A model generated the notes under the pieces. The model made no database searches, was not told the DNA's origin, and saw only the letters and a program-made list of their open reading frames with translations. DNA of 5,276 nt from Natronohydrobacter sp. (lineage in GTDB: Bacteria > Pseudomonadota > Alphaproteobacteria > Rhodobacterales > Rhodobacteraceae): the NCBI GenBank assembly GCA_007123015.1, contig SKSL01000180.1, forward strand, positions 1 to 5,276. The letters run 5' to 3'. Made by a program: the position numbers and the translations under genes. Below are positions 1 to 5,082 of the stretch, in pieces (within the stretch, counting starts at the first letter, position 1; each line of letters starts with the position of its first letter).

Positions 1-1
1 G

Positions 2-106
2 AATGATTCTGTCATGGCCTATTGGAGCAGTGGCGATCTGCATTACACGATTGTCGCCAATGATACGCGTGGTGCGATCACAACACTGGCGGCTGCCGTC
101 GAGTAA
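2..106 (+). CDS. C-terminal fragment of an unidentified protein (possibly an anti-sigma factor)
   Basis: This is the 3' end of a gene that begins left of the window. Thirty-four codons in frame 2 run to a TAA at 104-106. The peptide contains AYWSSGDLHYTIVAND followed by an alanine-rich helix ending LAAAVE. The short pattern of aromatic residue, W, GDL, Y and a beta-strand-like TIVA, then a terminal helix, recalls the periplasmic C-terminus of membrane-anchored anti-sigma factors, which often end with a 'W..G.L.Y..V.D......L' pattern. That resemblance is from memory of the family and is weak over such a short stretch. The codons are more sensible than in the other two frames, and the sequence after the stop no longer looks coding. 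It shares a strand with the large downstream gene but is 659 bases away, so the two are probably separate transcription units. Confidence 0.5.
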   Translation, partial: NDSVMAYWSSGDLHYTIVANDTRGAITTLAAAVE

Positions 107-294
107 CGCTGTCGCCGTCGCTGCGGCTGTCACGAAAACCCGCCGGGATGTCGCTGCGATAGTCCCGATAGGCGATATCCGGGTGCGGGCTGGCCGTTTT
201 TTCGCCGCGGCGCTGACACCGGATATGGAGACCGGAAGATAGCCCCGCACCATATTTCTTGCATATGGCCCCATGCGGCCCGTTACAATGTTCT

Positions 295-324
295 GACCGC
301 GCAGAAGCAGAGGTTGTGCGGGTC
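295..324. repeat. Imperfect inverted repeat / hairpin
   Basis: GACCGCGCA (295-303) pairs with TGTGCGGGTC (315-324) to give nine pairs, including one G-U, with G320 bulged and an 11-base loop. No T-run follows, so it is not a standard terminator. It could be a leader RNA hairpin or the remains of a protein-binding dyad. No function can be assigned from sequence. Confidence 0.4.
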
Positions 325-379
325 GTGACTTTCAGGACTTTCCCGAGAATGCGCGCGCGGTTTTCACGATCAGGCCCGG

Positions 380-406
380 CTGTTCCTGATGGACAGGGGT
401 TTTTTT
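380..406 (+). terminator. Possible rho-independent terminator
   Basis: CTGTTCC (380-386) pairs with GGACAG (391-396) as six pairs with one bulged T and a TGAT loop. It is followed by GGG and then seven T at 400-406. An alternative fold pairs 383-388 with 394-399 and puts the T-run directly against the stem. The stem is short, so termination would be weak. It lies about 275 bases after the stop of the upstream gene, so it could end that transcript or attenuate transcription into the large gene. Confidence 0.35.
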
Positions 407-473
407 GTGATCATCCTGCGGTCGCCGGAAAAATCACGTCCACGCGCCCATCCTTGTGCAAGAGAGTCCTGAT

Positions 474-503
474 GACCGGGATGGTCCGTGAAACTATCCG
501 GTC
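474..503. repeat. Strong bulged hairpin in the leader region
   Basis: GACCGGGATGGT (474-485) pairs with ACTATCCGGTC (493-503). This gives eleven pairs with one G-U (483-495), one bulged G (480) and a 7-base loop CCGTGAA. It is the best secondary structure found in the intergenic region. The bases after it (TTGCCCATGGG) are not T-rich, so it is probably not an intrinsic terminator on the plus strand. It may be an RNA element of a long 5' untranslated leader or a DNA dyad bound by a regulator. Confidence 0.5.
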
Positions 504-729
504 TTGCCCATGGGTATCACATCTGATGCACAAGCGCGCAGGCGCGCAACCTCGGGACCAGACACAAATCCCCGGTTGTGGATCTTTCGAGAAAATCGGA
601 TATTGGACAAAGCGACAATTCGCTCGGATGCATATATTTCAGCCATGACGGATTTCTTCTTGTCCCGTACTCAAGCTGAAATCCGATTCTGCGCGTTCTG
701 TCTGATGACCTCAGGATCGATCTGTGCAA

Positions 730-743
730 GGTCGCGCGTGACC
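730..743. promoter_or_regulatory. GGTC-N6-GACC dyad just upstream of the ribosome binding site
   Basis: GGTC (730-733) and GACC (740-743) form a dyad around GCGCGT, ending seven bases before the Shine-Dalgarno sequence of the large gene. The spacing suits a small operator or a short hairpin near the translation start. The arms are only four bases, so chance is a real alternative. Confidence 0.2.
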
Positions 744-750
744 ACCATAA

Positions 751-756
751 AAGGAA
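751..756 (+). promoter_or_regulatory. Ribosome binding site of the large fusion gene
   Basis: AAGGAA lies about ten bases before the ATG at 766. An in-frame TAA at 748-750 closes the frame upstream, and 766 is the first ATG after it. Together these fix the start and show that the short N-terminus of the protein is not caused by a misplaced start codon. Confidence 0.75.
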
Positions 757-765
757 ACATATTTC

Positions 766-1665
766 ATGCGGCTGAACATCAATCTTGACCGGACCTTGAA
801 TTACGACGACCTGCAGACGCAGGTGGTGGATGAAATTATACATGGTCTGGACGAGACGGACATCCTGACCTTCACACGCCGCGACATCGAGCCTGATTGC
901 CTGAATCTGACCTTCTTCATACGGCAGATGGGACAGGTATTTCTGTCCCATTCCCTGGCCGACCGGAACTATCTGCTGTCGAAATCCGAGGACGGCCCTC
1001 TGCTGACGCGGTTTCAGGCCGTTCTGGTGCCCGGGGAATGGAGCCGCCGGGCCATCCTGTCGCGCCCGGCACTGGGGTTTTCGCCGCATCGGGTCGTGGC
1101 GGTCGGGCATCCGCGGATCGATCTGCTGCGGCGCATGCAGGCGCGCACCGAGCCCCGCCCCACCCTGGTGCCTGGTGCGCGGCGGCGCATTCTCTGGGCC
1201 CCGGCGCATGACCGCCATGGCGGCCCGAAAAAATGCGTGGTGTCCAGCTATCCCGGATTTGAAGCGCATCTGAGTGACCTGCAGGACCGCCATAATGTGG
1301 TGATCAGCCTGCATCCGCGCAACCGCAGCGAAGACAAATACGCTCTGACCCGCCCGCTGATCGATTGCGATGTGGTGATCACCGATGTCTCTTCGGTGAT
1401 GTTCGAGGCCTGGGCGCTCGGCAAGCCGGTGATCTTTCCGCGCTGGCTGTTGCGCGATGGGGTCAGTCAGCGCTTTCCCGGCTCGGCCGAAGCTTATATC
1501 CATGACCAGCGCATCGGCCTGCACGCAGACAGCTATTCCGAGATGCTTGACATGCTGGCCGCAGGCCCGGTGATCGGGGATGATGTGCAGGCCTTCATGG
1601 ACGACTACCTGATCACCTATCGTAATCGCGACAGCAGTGCGGAACGGATCATCAGGGCCCTGCAG
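766..1665 (+). other. Module 1: TagB/TagF-type phosphotransferase with short N-lobe
   Basis: Residues about 1-300 of the large protein. Visible family landmarks: FLSHSLADRNY (59-69) at the place of the usual HG-containing motif; VLVPGEWSRRAIL (86-98), the 'where is the transferase acceptor' strand-helix; VVAVGHPRID (110-119), like the family's GxPR/D strand; ILWAPAHD (142-149), like the YxPTxR strand; ISLHPR (180-185) with the conserved HP; and DVVITDVSSVMFEAWALGKP (202-221), the SD.SS nucleotide-sugar-binding motif. The two family histidines (62 and 183) are kept, but the HG glycine is replaced by Ser63. Only about 60 residues precede the first motif, against about 107 in module 4, so the N-terminal Rossmann lobe is incomplete. 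It may be active with a reduced acceptor site, or mainly structural. Confidence 0.75.
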
Positions 1666-4600
1666 AAGGTCGCGGATCCGGACTGGCTGTCGCGCATCCT
1701 GCAGCAGGATGCGGGTCTTGCCGCCATGGCTGCGGCTGCCGGGCGCAAGGGCGCTGTCGCCACCCGCACGGGCGGGGCGCGGGCCAGTATCCAGATGCTG
1801 CAGCTGCTGGCGCTGCAGGACCAGCCCGAAGGCTTTGTCCATGCGATTTCAGCGCTGCGCTCGGTGCAGAGCGGGTCGCGCAAGCTGCAGGCAGATATCG
1901 CGGCGATCGAATGCGACTATCGTCTGGTCGCAACCCCGCCTGACCGGCGCACGGCATTGCTGGCGCGACTGGACGCGGCGGATGCGGGCATGGCGAAAGC
2001 GCTCAGGTCGCGGCTGGCAGTGCTCGGCGGGCAGACAGATGAGGCTTTCGACCTGTTGCAGCAGGCCAGCAAGGGGGCGCAGGGCTATGCCAGCTGGCGG
2101 CTGGTGCCACGGCTGATGCAGCTGATGGGCCACGAGGACAAGGCGCTGCCGGTGCTGGAAAAGCTCTGGGCGCAATACAAGGGCCGCGAGGTGGCCGAAG
2201 ACATGCTGGCGCTGGCGCGCAACAAAGCCGAGGCAGCGCGGGTGCTGGCGCTGCTGCGCGGGGCGCGCAAGCTGATGCCGCTGGCGGATTTCCACGATCT
2301 GCACATGCGCGCGCTGTGGCAGGCCGGGCAGATCGAAGAGGCGCTTGACGCCGCCCGCCATGCCGCCATCGAGGCTGCACGGCTGGACCCCGGCTGGCGA
2401 CTGAAGGATGCCCCCCCGATCGAGGGCTGGGGCCCCAAGGACGGGCTGCCCGTCTGGCATCTGCCCTTTGAGGCGCTGGACAGCGCCTCTGTCGCGCAAG
2501 GGCAGAACCGCTGGAAAAGCGCATTGGCGGCAATCTGTGCTGTGATCGAAGCCGAGGATCTGCCGCTGTTCCTGTCGCGGGCCACGCTGCGCCATTTCCT
2601 GAGCGATACCATACCGGACAGCATGAGGACACCTGTCGAACTGGGCCTGATCGCGGGGCCTGACGGGGCGGCGGTGCTGGAGCGGCTGGCCCATGCCGCG
2701 CTGCTTGAGCCGCTGCAAGATGACCGACCGCAGGATGCACGCTGTTTTCGCATGCTCAATGGTGTGATGCTTGTCGTGCGCTTCTGTCACCCGCAGGAAG
2801 ACGGCACGCTGCTGCTATGTGAGGACGGGGTCGATACCAGCCTGCCCGCCCTCACTCTCACCCCCGAGACCCGCAGCGGGGTCACGGCCCGCATCCCGGC
2901 TGCGCGCGACAGCTATCTGGACGCCGTTTTTGGGGCCGAAGACCCCGAGGATAGGGCCTGCGTGCCGCTGATGTCGGGGCGTGCGACCCGCATCACCGAT
3001 CCTGACCGGCTGCGCTTCCGCCTCTATCGCGAGGTTATCGCCGCGTTGGGAGCCGATGATCCGGGCCGCGCGCGGGCCTATGCGCGTATCCTCTACCGGC
3101 TGGGCGACAAGGATTACTGGGTGCATCTGGGCCGCATGGACAAGTTCCATTTCTGCGAGGATCTGCCCGGGCTGATGGAAGAAGCCCGCTTCATCATGCA
3201 TATCGGCGACGGGATTGATGCGGCCTTTCATGTCGATCTGTGGTATCCCTATCTGAAATCGGTCGATCCCAGCACCATCCTGGCGATCCGCTCCAAGCCG
3301 CTGTTCGAGCTGCTGCGCCGCACCCGGCCCGAATTGCACGCGATCTATATCAAGGCCGGGCTCGAGGCTGAATGGCTGGTCTCCAACTGCCCCAAGCTGG
3401 TAGGGGTGCATTACGTCTCGAATACGGGCAACACTGTGCATTTCCTGCGCTTCAACCATGTGACCCATGTCTTTCTGGGCCATGGCGACAGCGAAAAGGC
3501 CGCCAGCAGCCACAAGTTCTTTCGCGCCTATGACGAGGTCTGGACTGCCGGGCGCGCCCATATCGACCGCTTCCGCGCCACTGGCATGAACCATGACGGG
3601 CTGCGCTTCCGCATCGTCGGACGCCCGACCCTGCGCGACTTGCTGCAGGCCGAACCCGATGGCAGAAGTTTCCTTTATCTGCCCACCTGGGAAGGCTTTC
3701 AGGCCGAACAGGATTACACCTCGATCCGCGCCTCTGAGGACTTCATCCCCGCTGTGGCCGAGCTGACCGGGCTTGGCGCGGTGGTGAAGTTCCACCCCTG
3801 GGCGGGCAAGCGGGCGCTGGTGCTCAACGAGATCGAAGCGCGGCTGGCCAACCCCTCGGGCGAGGTGGCCGGCAGCATCGAGGTGGCCGGGCGCACCGAA
3901 CCTGCCGCCGAGCGGATGCAGGCGGCCTCCTTCCTGATCTCGGATATTTCCAGTGTGGTCAGTGACTTTCTGCCCACGGGCCGACCGATCTTCCTGTTCG
4001 TGCCAAAAGACCGGCAGGTGCGTACCAGCACGTCCTCCATGCCGATGGAAAGCTATTGCTATGTCTATCATGACATGGCCTCGCTCATGGCGCAGATCCG
4101 CCGCGTGATCGTCGAGGGCGATGACTGGCTGCGCGACACCCGGCTGAAGGCGCGCGACTATTTCGTCGATGCGGGCCGCACTGCGGGGCTGGCCTTCGAG
4201 CAGACGCTGCGCGACCTGATCGCCGAGCATGAAAACCCGGCCCATGCCTGGGCCGCTGCCCGCCCCGAAACGCCTGCGACCGAAGCCCGGCCCCAGCCGA
4301 AAGTGATCGGCCATCGTGGTGCCAAGGGGCTGTGGCCGGAAAATGCACTCTCTGGCTTTGCCGAGACGGCCCGCATGAACGGTCTGGACGGGGTCGAGTT
4401 CGACCTGCAGCTGAGCGCTGATGGTGAGATCGTGATCCTGCATGACCCGGTGCTGCAGCGCACCACCACTGGCCATGGCGCAGTCGGGCTGCGGACACTG
4501 GACAAGCTGCGCGCGCTGCGGCTGGTGGCGGGCACGAAGAAGGACCCGGAGGTTCTGGACGAAACTATCCCGACACTGGACGAGGTGCTGGCGATCCTGG

Positions 4601-5082
4601 GTCCGACCGGGCTGGAACTGCATGTCGAACTGAAGACCGATGCGCTGGGGTCGCCCTATCCCGGGCTGGCCGAAAAGGCGCTGGAGCAGATCCATGCCGC
4701 CGGGCTGGCCGGGCGCAGCATCCTGACCTGTTTCGCCCCCGAAGTGCTGGAAGAGGTCCGCGCGCTGGACCGCAACATCCCGCTGCTGGCCTCGGTCAAT
4801 TTCCGCTCGATGGAAATGCTGGGCGGCCCGCTGCGCTGTCTGGAGCGTTTCGACCGCATCCCCGGCTGCGCGCTGGCGCTCGATCATGCGGTGATCGAGC
4901 GGCTGCTGCAGATGTATCCTGATGCGGTCGACCTGCGCCGGGTCGGGGTCTGGGTGCTGAATACTGAAGAGGCCATTCAGACAGCGATTGATCAGGGCGT
5001 GCGCCAGATCACCTCGGACCGGCCTGATATTGTCATTGATCTATTGAAAAAGGAAGCACCCCATGAACGACAAACCGCTTGA
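766..5082 (+). CDS. Multidomain CDP-alditol phosphotransferase (TagF-type, two modules) fused to a glycerophosphodiester phosphodiesterase
   Basis: A 1438-residue protein likely to build and process an alditol-phosphate (glycerol- or ribitol-phosphate) part of a capsule, O-antigen or related surface glycan. Module order by residue: TagB/TagF-type transferase about 1-300; helical TPR-like region about 335-545; LicD/fukutin-like, probably inactive region about 580-735; second TagF-type transferase about 798-1150; Ala/Pro-rich linker about 1151-1178; GDPD domain about 1179-1432. There is no N-terminal signal and no hydrophobic membrane helix, so it should work on the cytoplasmic side, on CDP-alditol and lipid-linked acceptors. 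Known TagF polymerases are roughly half this length, so the fusion is the main oddity. The frame is intact, with GC-biased codons except in the first 60 or so codons, where bases 781-840 have 28 G/C of 60. The start is fixed by AAGGAA at 751-756 and an in-frame stop at 748. The end overlaps the downstream cytidylyltransferase gene by 20 bases, implying co-translation. The transferase and GDPD family calls are firm; the substrate is not. Confidence 0.93.
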   Translation: MRLNINLDRTLNYDDLQTQVVDEIIHGLDETDILTFTRRDIEPDCLNLTFFIRQMGQVFLSHSLADRNYLLSKSEDGPLLTRFQAVLVPGEWSRRAILSRPALGFSPHRVVAVGHPRIDLLRRMQARTEPRPTLVPGARRRILWAPAHDRHGGPKKCVVSSYPGFEAHLSDLQDRHNVVISLHPRNRSEDKYALTRPLIDCDVVITDVSSVMFEAWALGKPVIFPRWLLRDGVSQRFPGSAEAYIHDQRIGLHADSYSEMLDMLAAGPVIGDDVQAFMDDYLITYRNRDSSAERIIRALQKVADPDWLSRILQQDAGLAAMAAAAGRKGAVATRTGGARASIQMLQLLALQDQPEGFVHAISALRSVQSGSRKLQADIAAIECDYRLVATPPDRRTALLARLDAADAGMAKALRSRLAVLGGQTDEAFDLLQQASKGAQGYASWRLVPRLMQLMGHEDKALPVLEKLWAQYKGREVAEDMLALARNKAEAARVLALLRGARKLMPLADFHDLHMRALWQAGQIEEALDAARHAAIEAARLDPGWRLKDAPPIEGWGPKDGLPVWHLPFEALDSASVAQGQNRWKSALAAICAVIEAEDLPLFLSRATLRHFLSDTIPDSMRTPVELGLIAGPDGAAVLERLAHAALLEPLQDDRPQDARCFRMLNGVMLVVRFCHPQEDGTLLLCEDGVDTSLPALTLTPETRSGVTARIPAARDSYLDAVFGAEDPEDRACVPLMSGRATRITDPDRLRFRLYREVIAALGADDPGRARAYARILYRLGDKDYWVHLGRMDKFHFCEDLPGLMEEARFIMHIGDGIDAAFHVDLWYPYLKSVDPSTILAIRSKPLFELLRRTRPELHAIYIKAGLEAEWLVSNCPKLVGVHYVSNTGNTVHFLRFNHVTHVFLGHGDSEKAASSHKFFRAYDEVWTAGRAHIDRFRATGMNHDGLRFRIVGRPTLRDLLQAEPDGRSFLYLPTWEGFQAEQDYTSIRASEDFIPAVAELTGLGAVVKFHPWAGKRALVLNEIEARLANPSGEVAGSIEVAGRTEPAAERMQAASFLISDISSVVSDFLPTGRPIFLFVPKDRQVRTSTSSMPMESYCYVYHDMASLMAQIRRVIVEGDDWLRDTRLKARDYFVDAGRTAGLAFEQTLRDLIAEHENPAHAWAAARPETPATEARPQPKVIGHRGAKGLWPENALSGFAETARMNGLDGVEFDLQLSADGEIVILHDPVLQRTTTGHGAVGLRTLDKLRALRLVAGTKKDPEVLDETIPTLDEVLAILGPTGLELHVELKTDALGSPYPGLAEKALEQIHAAGLAGRSILTCFAPEVLEEVRALDRNIPLLASVNFRSMEMLGGPLRCLERFDRIPGCALALDHAVIERLLQMYPDAVDLRRVGVWVLNTEEAIQTAIDQGVRQITSDRPDIVIDLLKKEAPHERQTA
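1768..2400 (+). other. Module 2: helical TPR-like region
   Basis: Residues about 335-545 are almost entirely predicted helix, rich in Ala, Leu, Arg and Gln. Repeating patterns such as RLMQLMGHEDKALPVLEKLW (449-468) and LWQAGQIEEALDAARHAA (519-536) look like TPR helix pairs: a small residue, then 'G..eeAl.....'. The repeats are degenerate and the number of units cannot be counted by eye. Such regions usually mediate protein contacts or hold catalytic domains apart. No catalytic motif is seen here. Confidence 0.5.
2503..2970 (+). other. Module 3: LicD/fukutin-like region, probably catalytically dead
   Basis: Residues about 580-735. The segment LFLSRATLRHFLSDTIP (601-617), followed by VELGL (624-628), lines up by eye with the LicD/fukutin signature, in which 'SGGTLLG..RDG..IPWDDDID.G' carries the metal-binding acidic residues. 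Here the Gly pair is replaced by R605-A606, and the DDD-D cluster by S619, M620, R621, T622, P623, leaving only Glu625. Downstream, IPAARDSYLDAVFG (710-723) resembles the family's C-terminal 'P...YL...YG' element, and VP follows at 733-734. LicD and FKRP/fukutin proteins transfer phosphocholine or ribitol-phosphate from CDP donors, which fits the neighbourhood. The similarity is by pattern only. An unrelated alpha/beta linker domain remains possible. Confidence 0.4.
3157..4215 (+). other. Module 4: complete TagF-type CDP-alditol phosphotransferase
   Basis: Residues about 798-1150. The N-lobe starts with ARFIMHIGDG (807-816) and has the WYPYLKSV helix (826-833). Then come VFLGHGDSEKAASSHKFF (902-919), the characteristic GHGDS-K motif; YDEVWTAGRAHIDRF (922-936); RIVGRPTLRDLL (949-960); FLYLPTWEG (969-977); VVKFHPW (1006-1012); and FLISDISSVVSDFLPTGRPI (1056-1075). 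This order of motifs is diagnostic of the CDP-glycerol glycerophosphotransferase (Glyphos_transf) family, and both conserved histidines (906 and 1010) are present. The version with GHGDS rather than WHGTP is one I associate with proteins outside the classical Firmicute TagF group. It is the module most likely to catalyse transfer. Donor specificity (CDP-glycerol or CDP-ribitol) cannot be read from the motifs. Confidence 0.85.
4300..5061 (+). other. Module 5: glycerophosphodiester phosphodiesterase (GDPD) domain
   Basis: Residues about 1179-1432, close to the length of free-standing UgpQ-type enzymes. Catalytic set: HRG with His1183 and Arg1184; PEN at 1191-1193; metal ligands Glu1211 and Asp1213 in GVEFDLQLSADG; His1226-Asp1227 in VILHDP; Glu1288 and Lys1290 in VELK; Trp1396 in VWVLNT; and the closing TSDRPD (1416-1421). 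All residues expected for metal-dependent hydrolysis of glycerophosphodiesters are present, so the domain should be active. Family enzymes release sn-glycerol 3-phosphate from glycerophosphodiesters. Here the domain is joined through an Ala/Pro-rich linker (about 1151-1178) to a transferase, and no secretion signal exists, so its substrate must be cytoplasmic. Confidence 0.92.
5051..5055 (+). promoter_or_regulatory. Ribosome binding site of the overlapping cytidylyltransferase gene
   Basis: AGGAA lies inside the last codons of the large gene, with seven bases between it and the ATG at 5063. It favours 5063 over the next in-frame ATG at 5084, which lacks such a site. Its position suggests translational coupling to the upstream gene. 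Confidence 0.65.

Larger units (their letters stand above)
107..765. other. Long intergenic region without a convincing gene
   Basis: No reading frame here has coding character. The open frames are rich in Cys, Arg and Ser, lack a ribosome binding site and lack the GC-rich third positions of the neighbouring genes. The right part is notably AT-rich: bases 601-660 contain 25 G/C out of 60, against 40 of 60 at 2101-2160 in the large gene. The region holds a hairpin at 295-324, a hairpin followed by seven T at 380-406, a strong bulged hairpin at 474-503, a separated 8-base inverted repeat (594-601 and 681-688) and a GGTC/GACC dyad at 730-743. A long regulatory leader plus the promoter of the large gene is the simplest reading. 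I could not fix a sigma-70 promoter with both boxes and good spacing. The best single -10-like element is TATATT at 633-638. Confidence 0.6.

Noticed and set aside
534..547. GCGCGCAGGCGCGC as a repeat or hairpin
   Set aside because: The halves are self-complementary with a two-base gap, too tight for a loop, and such words are common in high-GC DNA.
576..604. Possible sigma-70 promoter TTGTGG, 17 bases, GATATT
   Set aside because: Only three and four of six bases match the consensus boxes; too weak to call without transcript data.
633..638. TATATT as a -10 box
   Set aside because: Five of six bases match, but no acceptable -35 box lies 16-18 bases upstream, and the TG of an extended -10 is one base out of place.
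259..648. A 129-codon plus-strand open frame in the intergenic region
   Set aside because: The protein is Cys/Arg/Pro-rich without any motif, no ribosome binding site precedes it, and third positions lack the GC bias seen in the real genes.
251..765. CATATTTC occurring at 251-258 and 758-765, with a variant at 631-640
   Set aside because: Short AT-rich words recurring at irregular distances; most likely chance.
504..788. A 94-codon plus-strand open frame overlapping the start of the large gene, considered as a frameshifted missing N-lobe of module 1
   Set aside because: Its translation does not resemble a Rossmann lobe, its codons are not like those of the large gene, and the large gene has its own good ribosome binding site and ATG.
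517..1842. A 441-codon open frame on the minus strand reaching into the intergenic region
   Set aside because: Most of it lies opposite module 1 of the large gene, and its part in the intergenic region (517-765) shows no domain or sensible composition.
2815..4887. A 690-codon open frame on the minus strand
   Set aside because: It is a shadow of the high-GC coding strand: its protein is rich in Gln, His, Arg and Gly with no recognisable domain, and the plus strand there encodes clear TagF and GDPD motifs.
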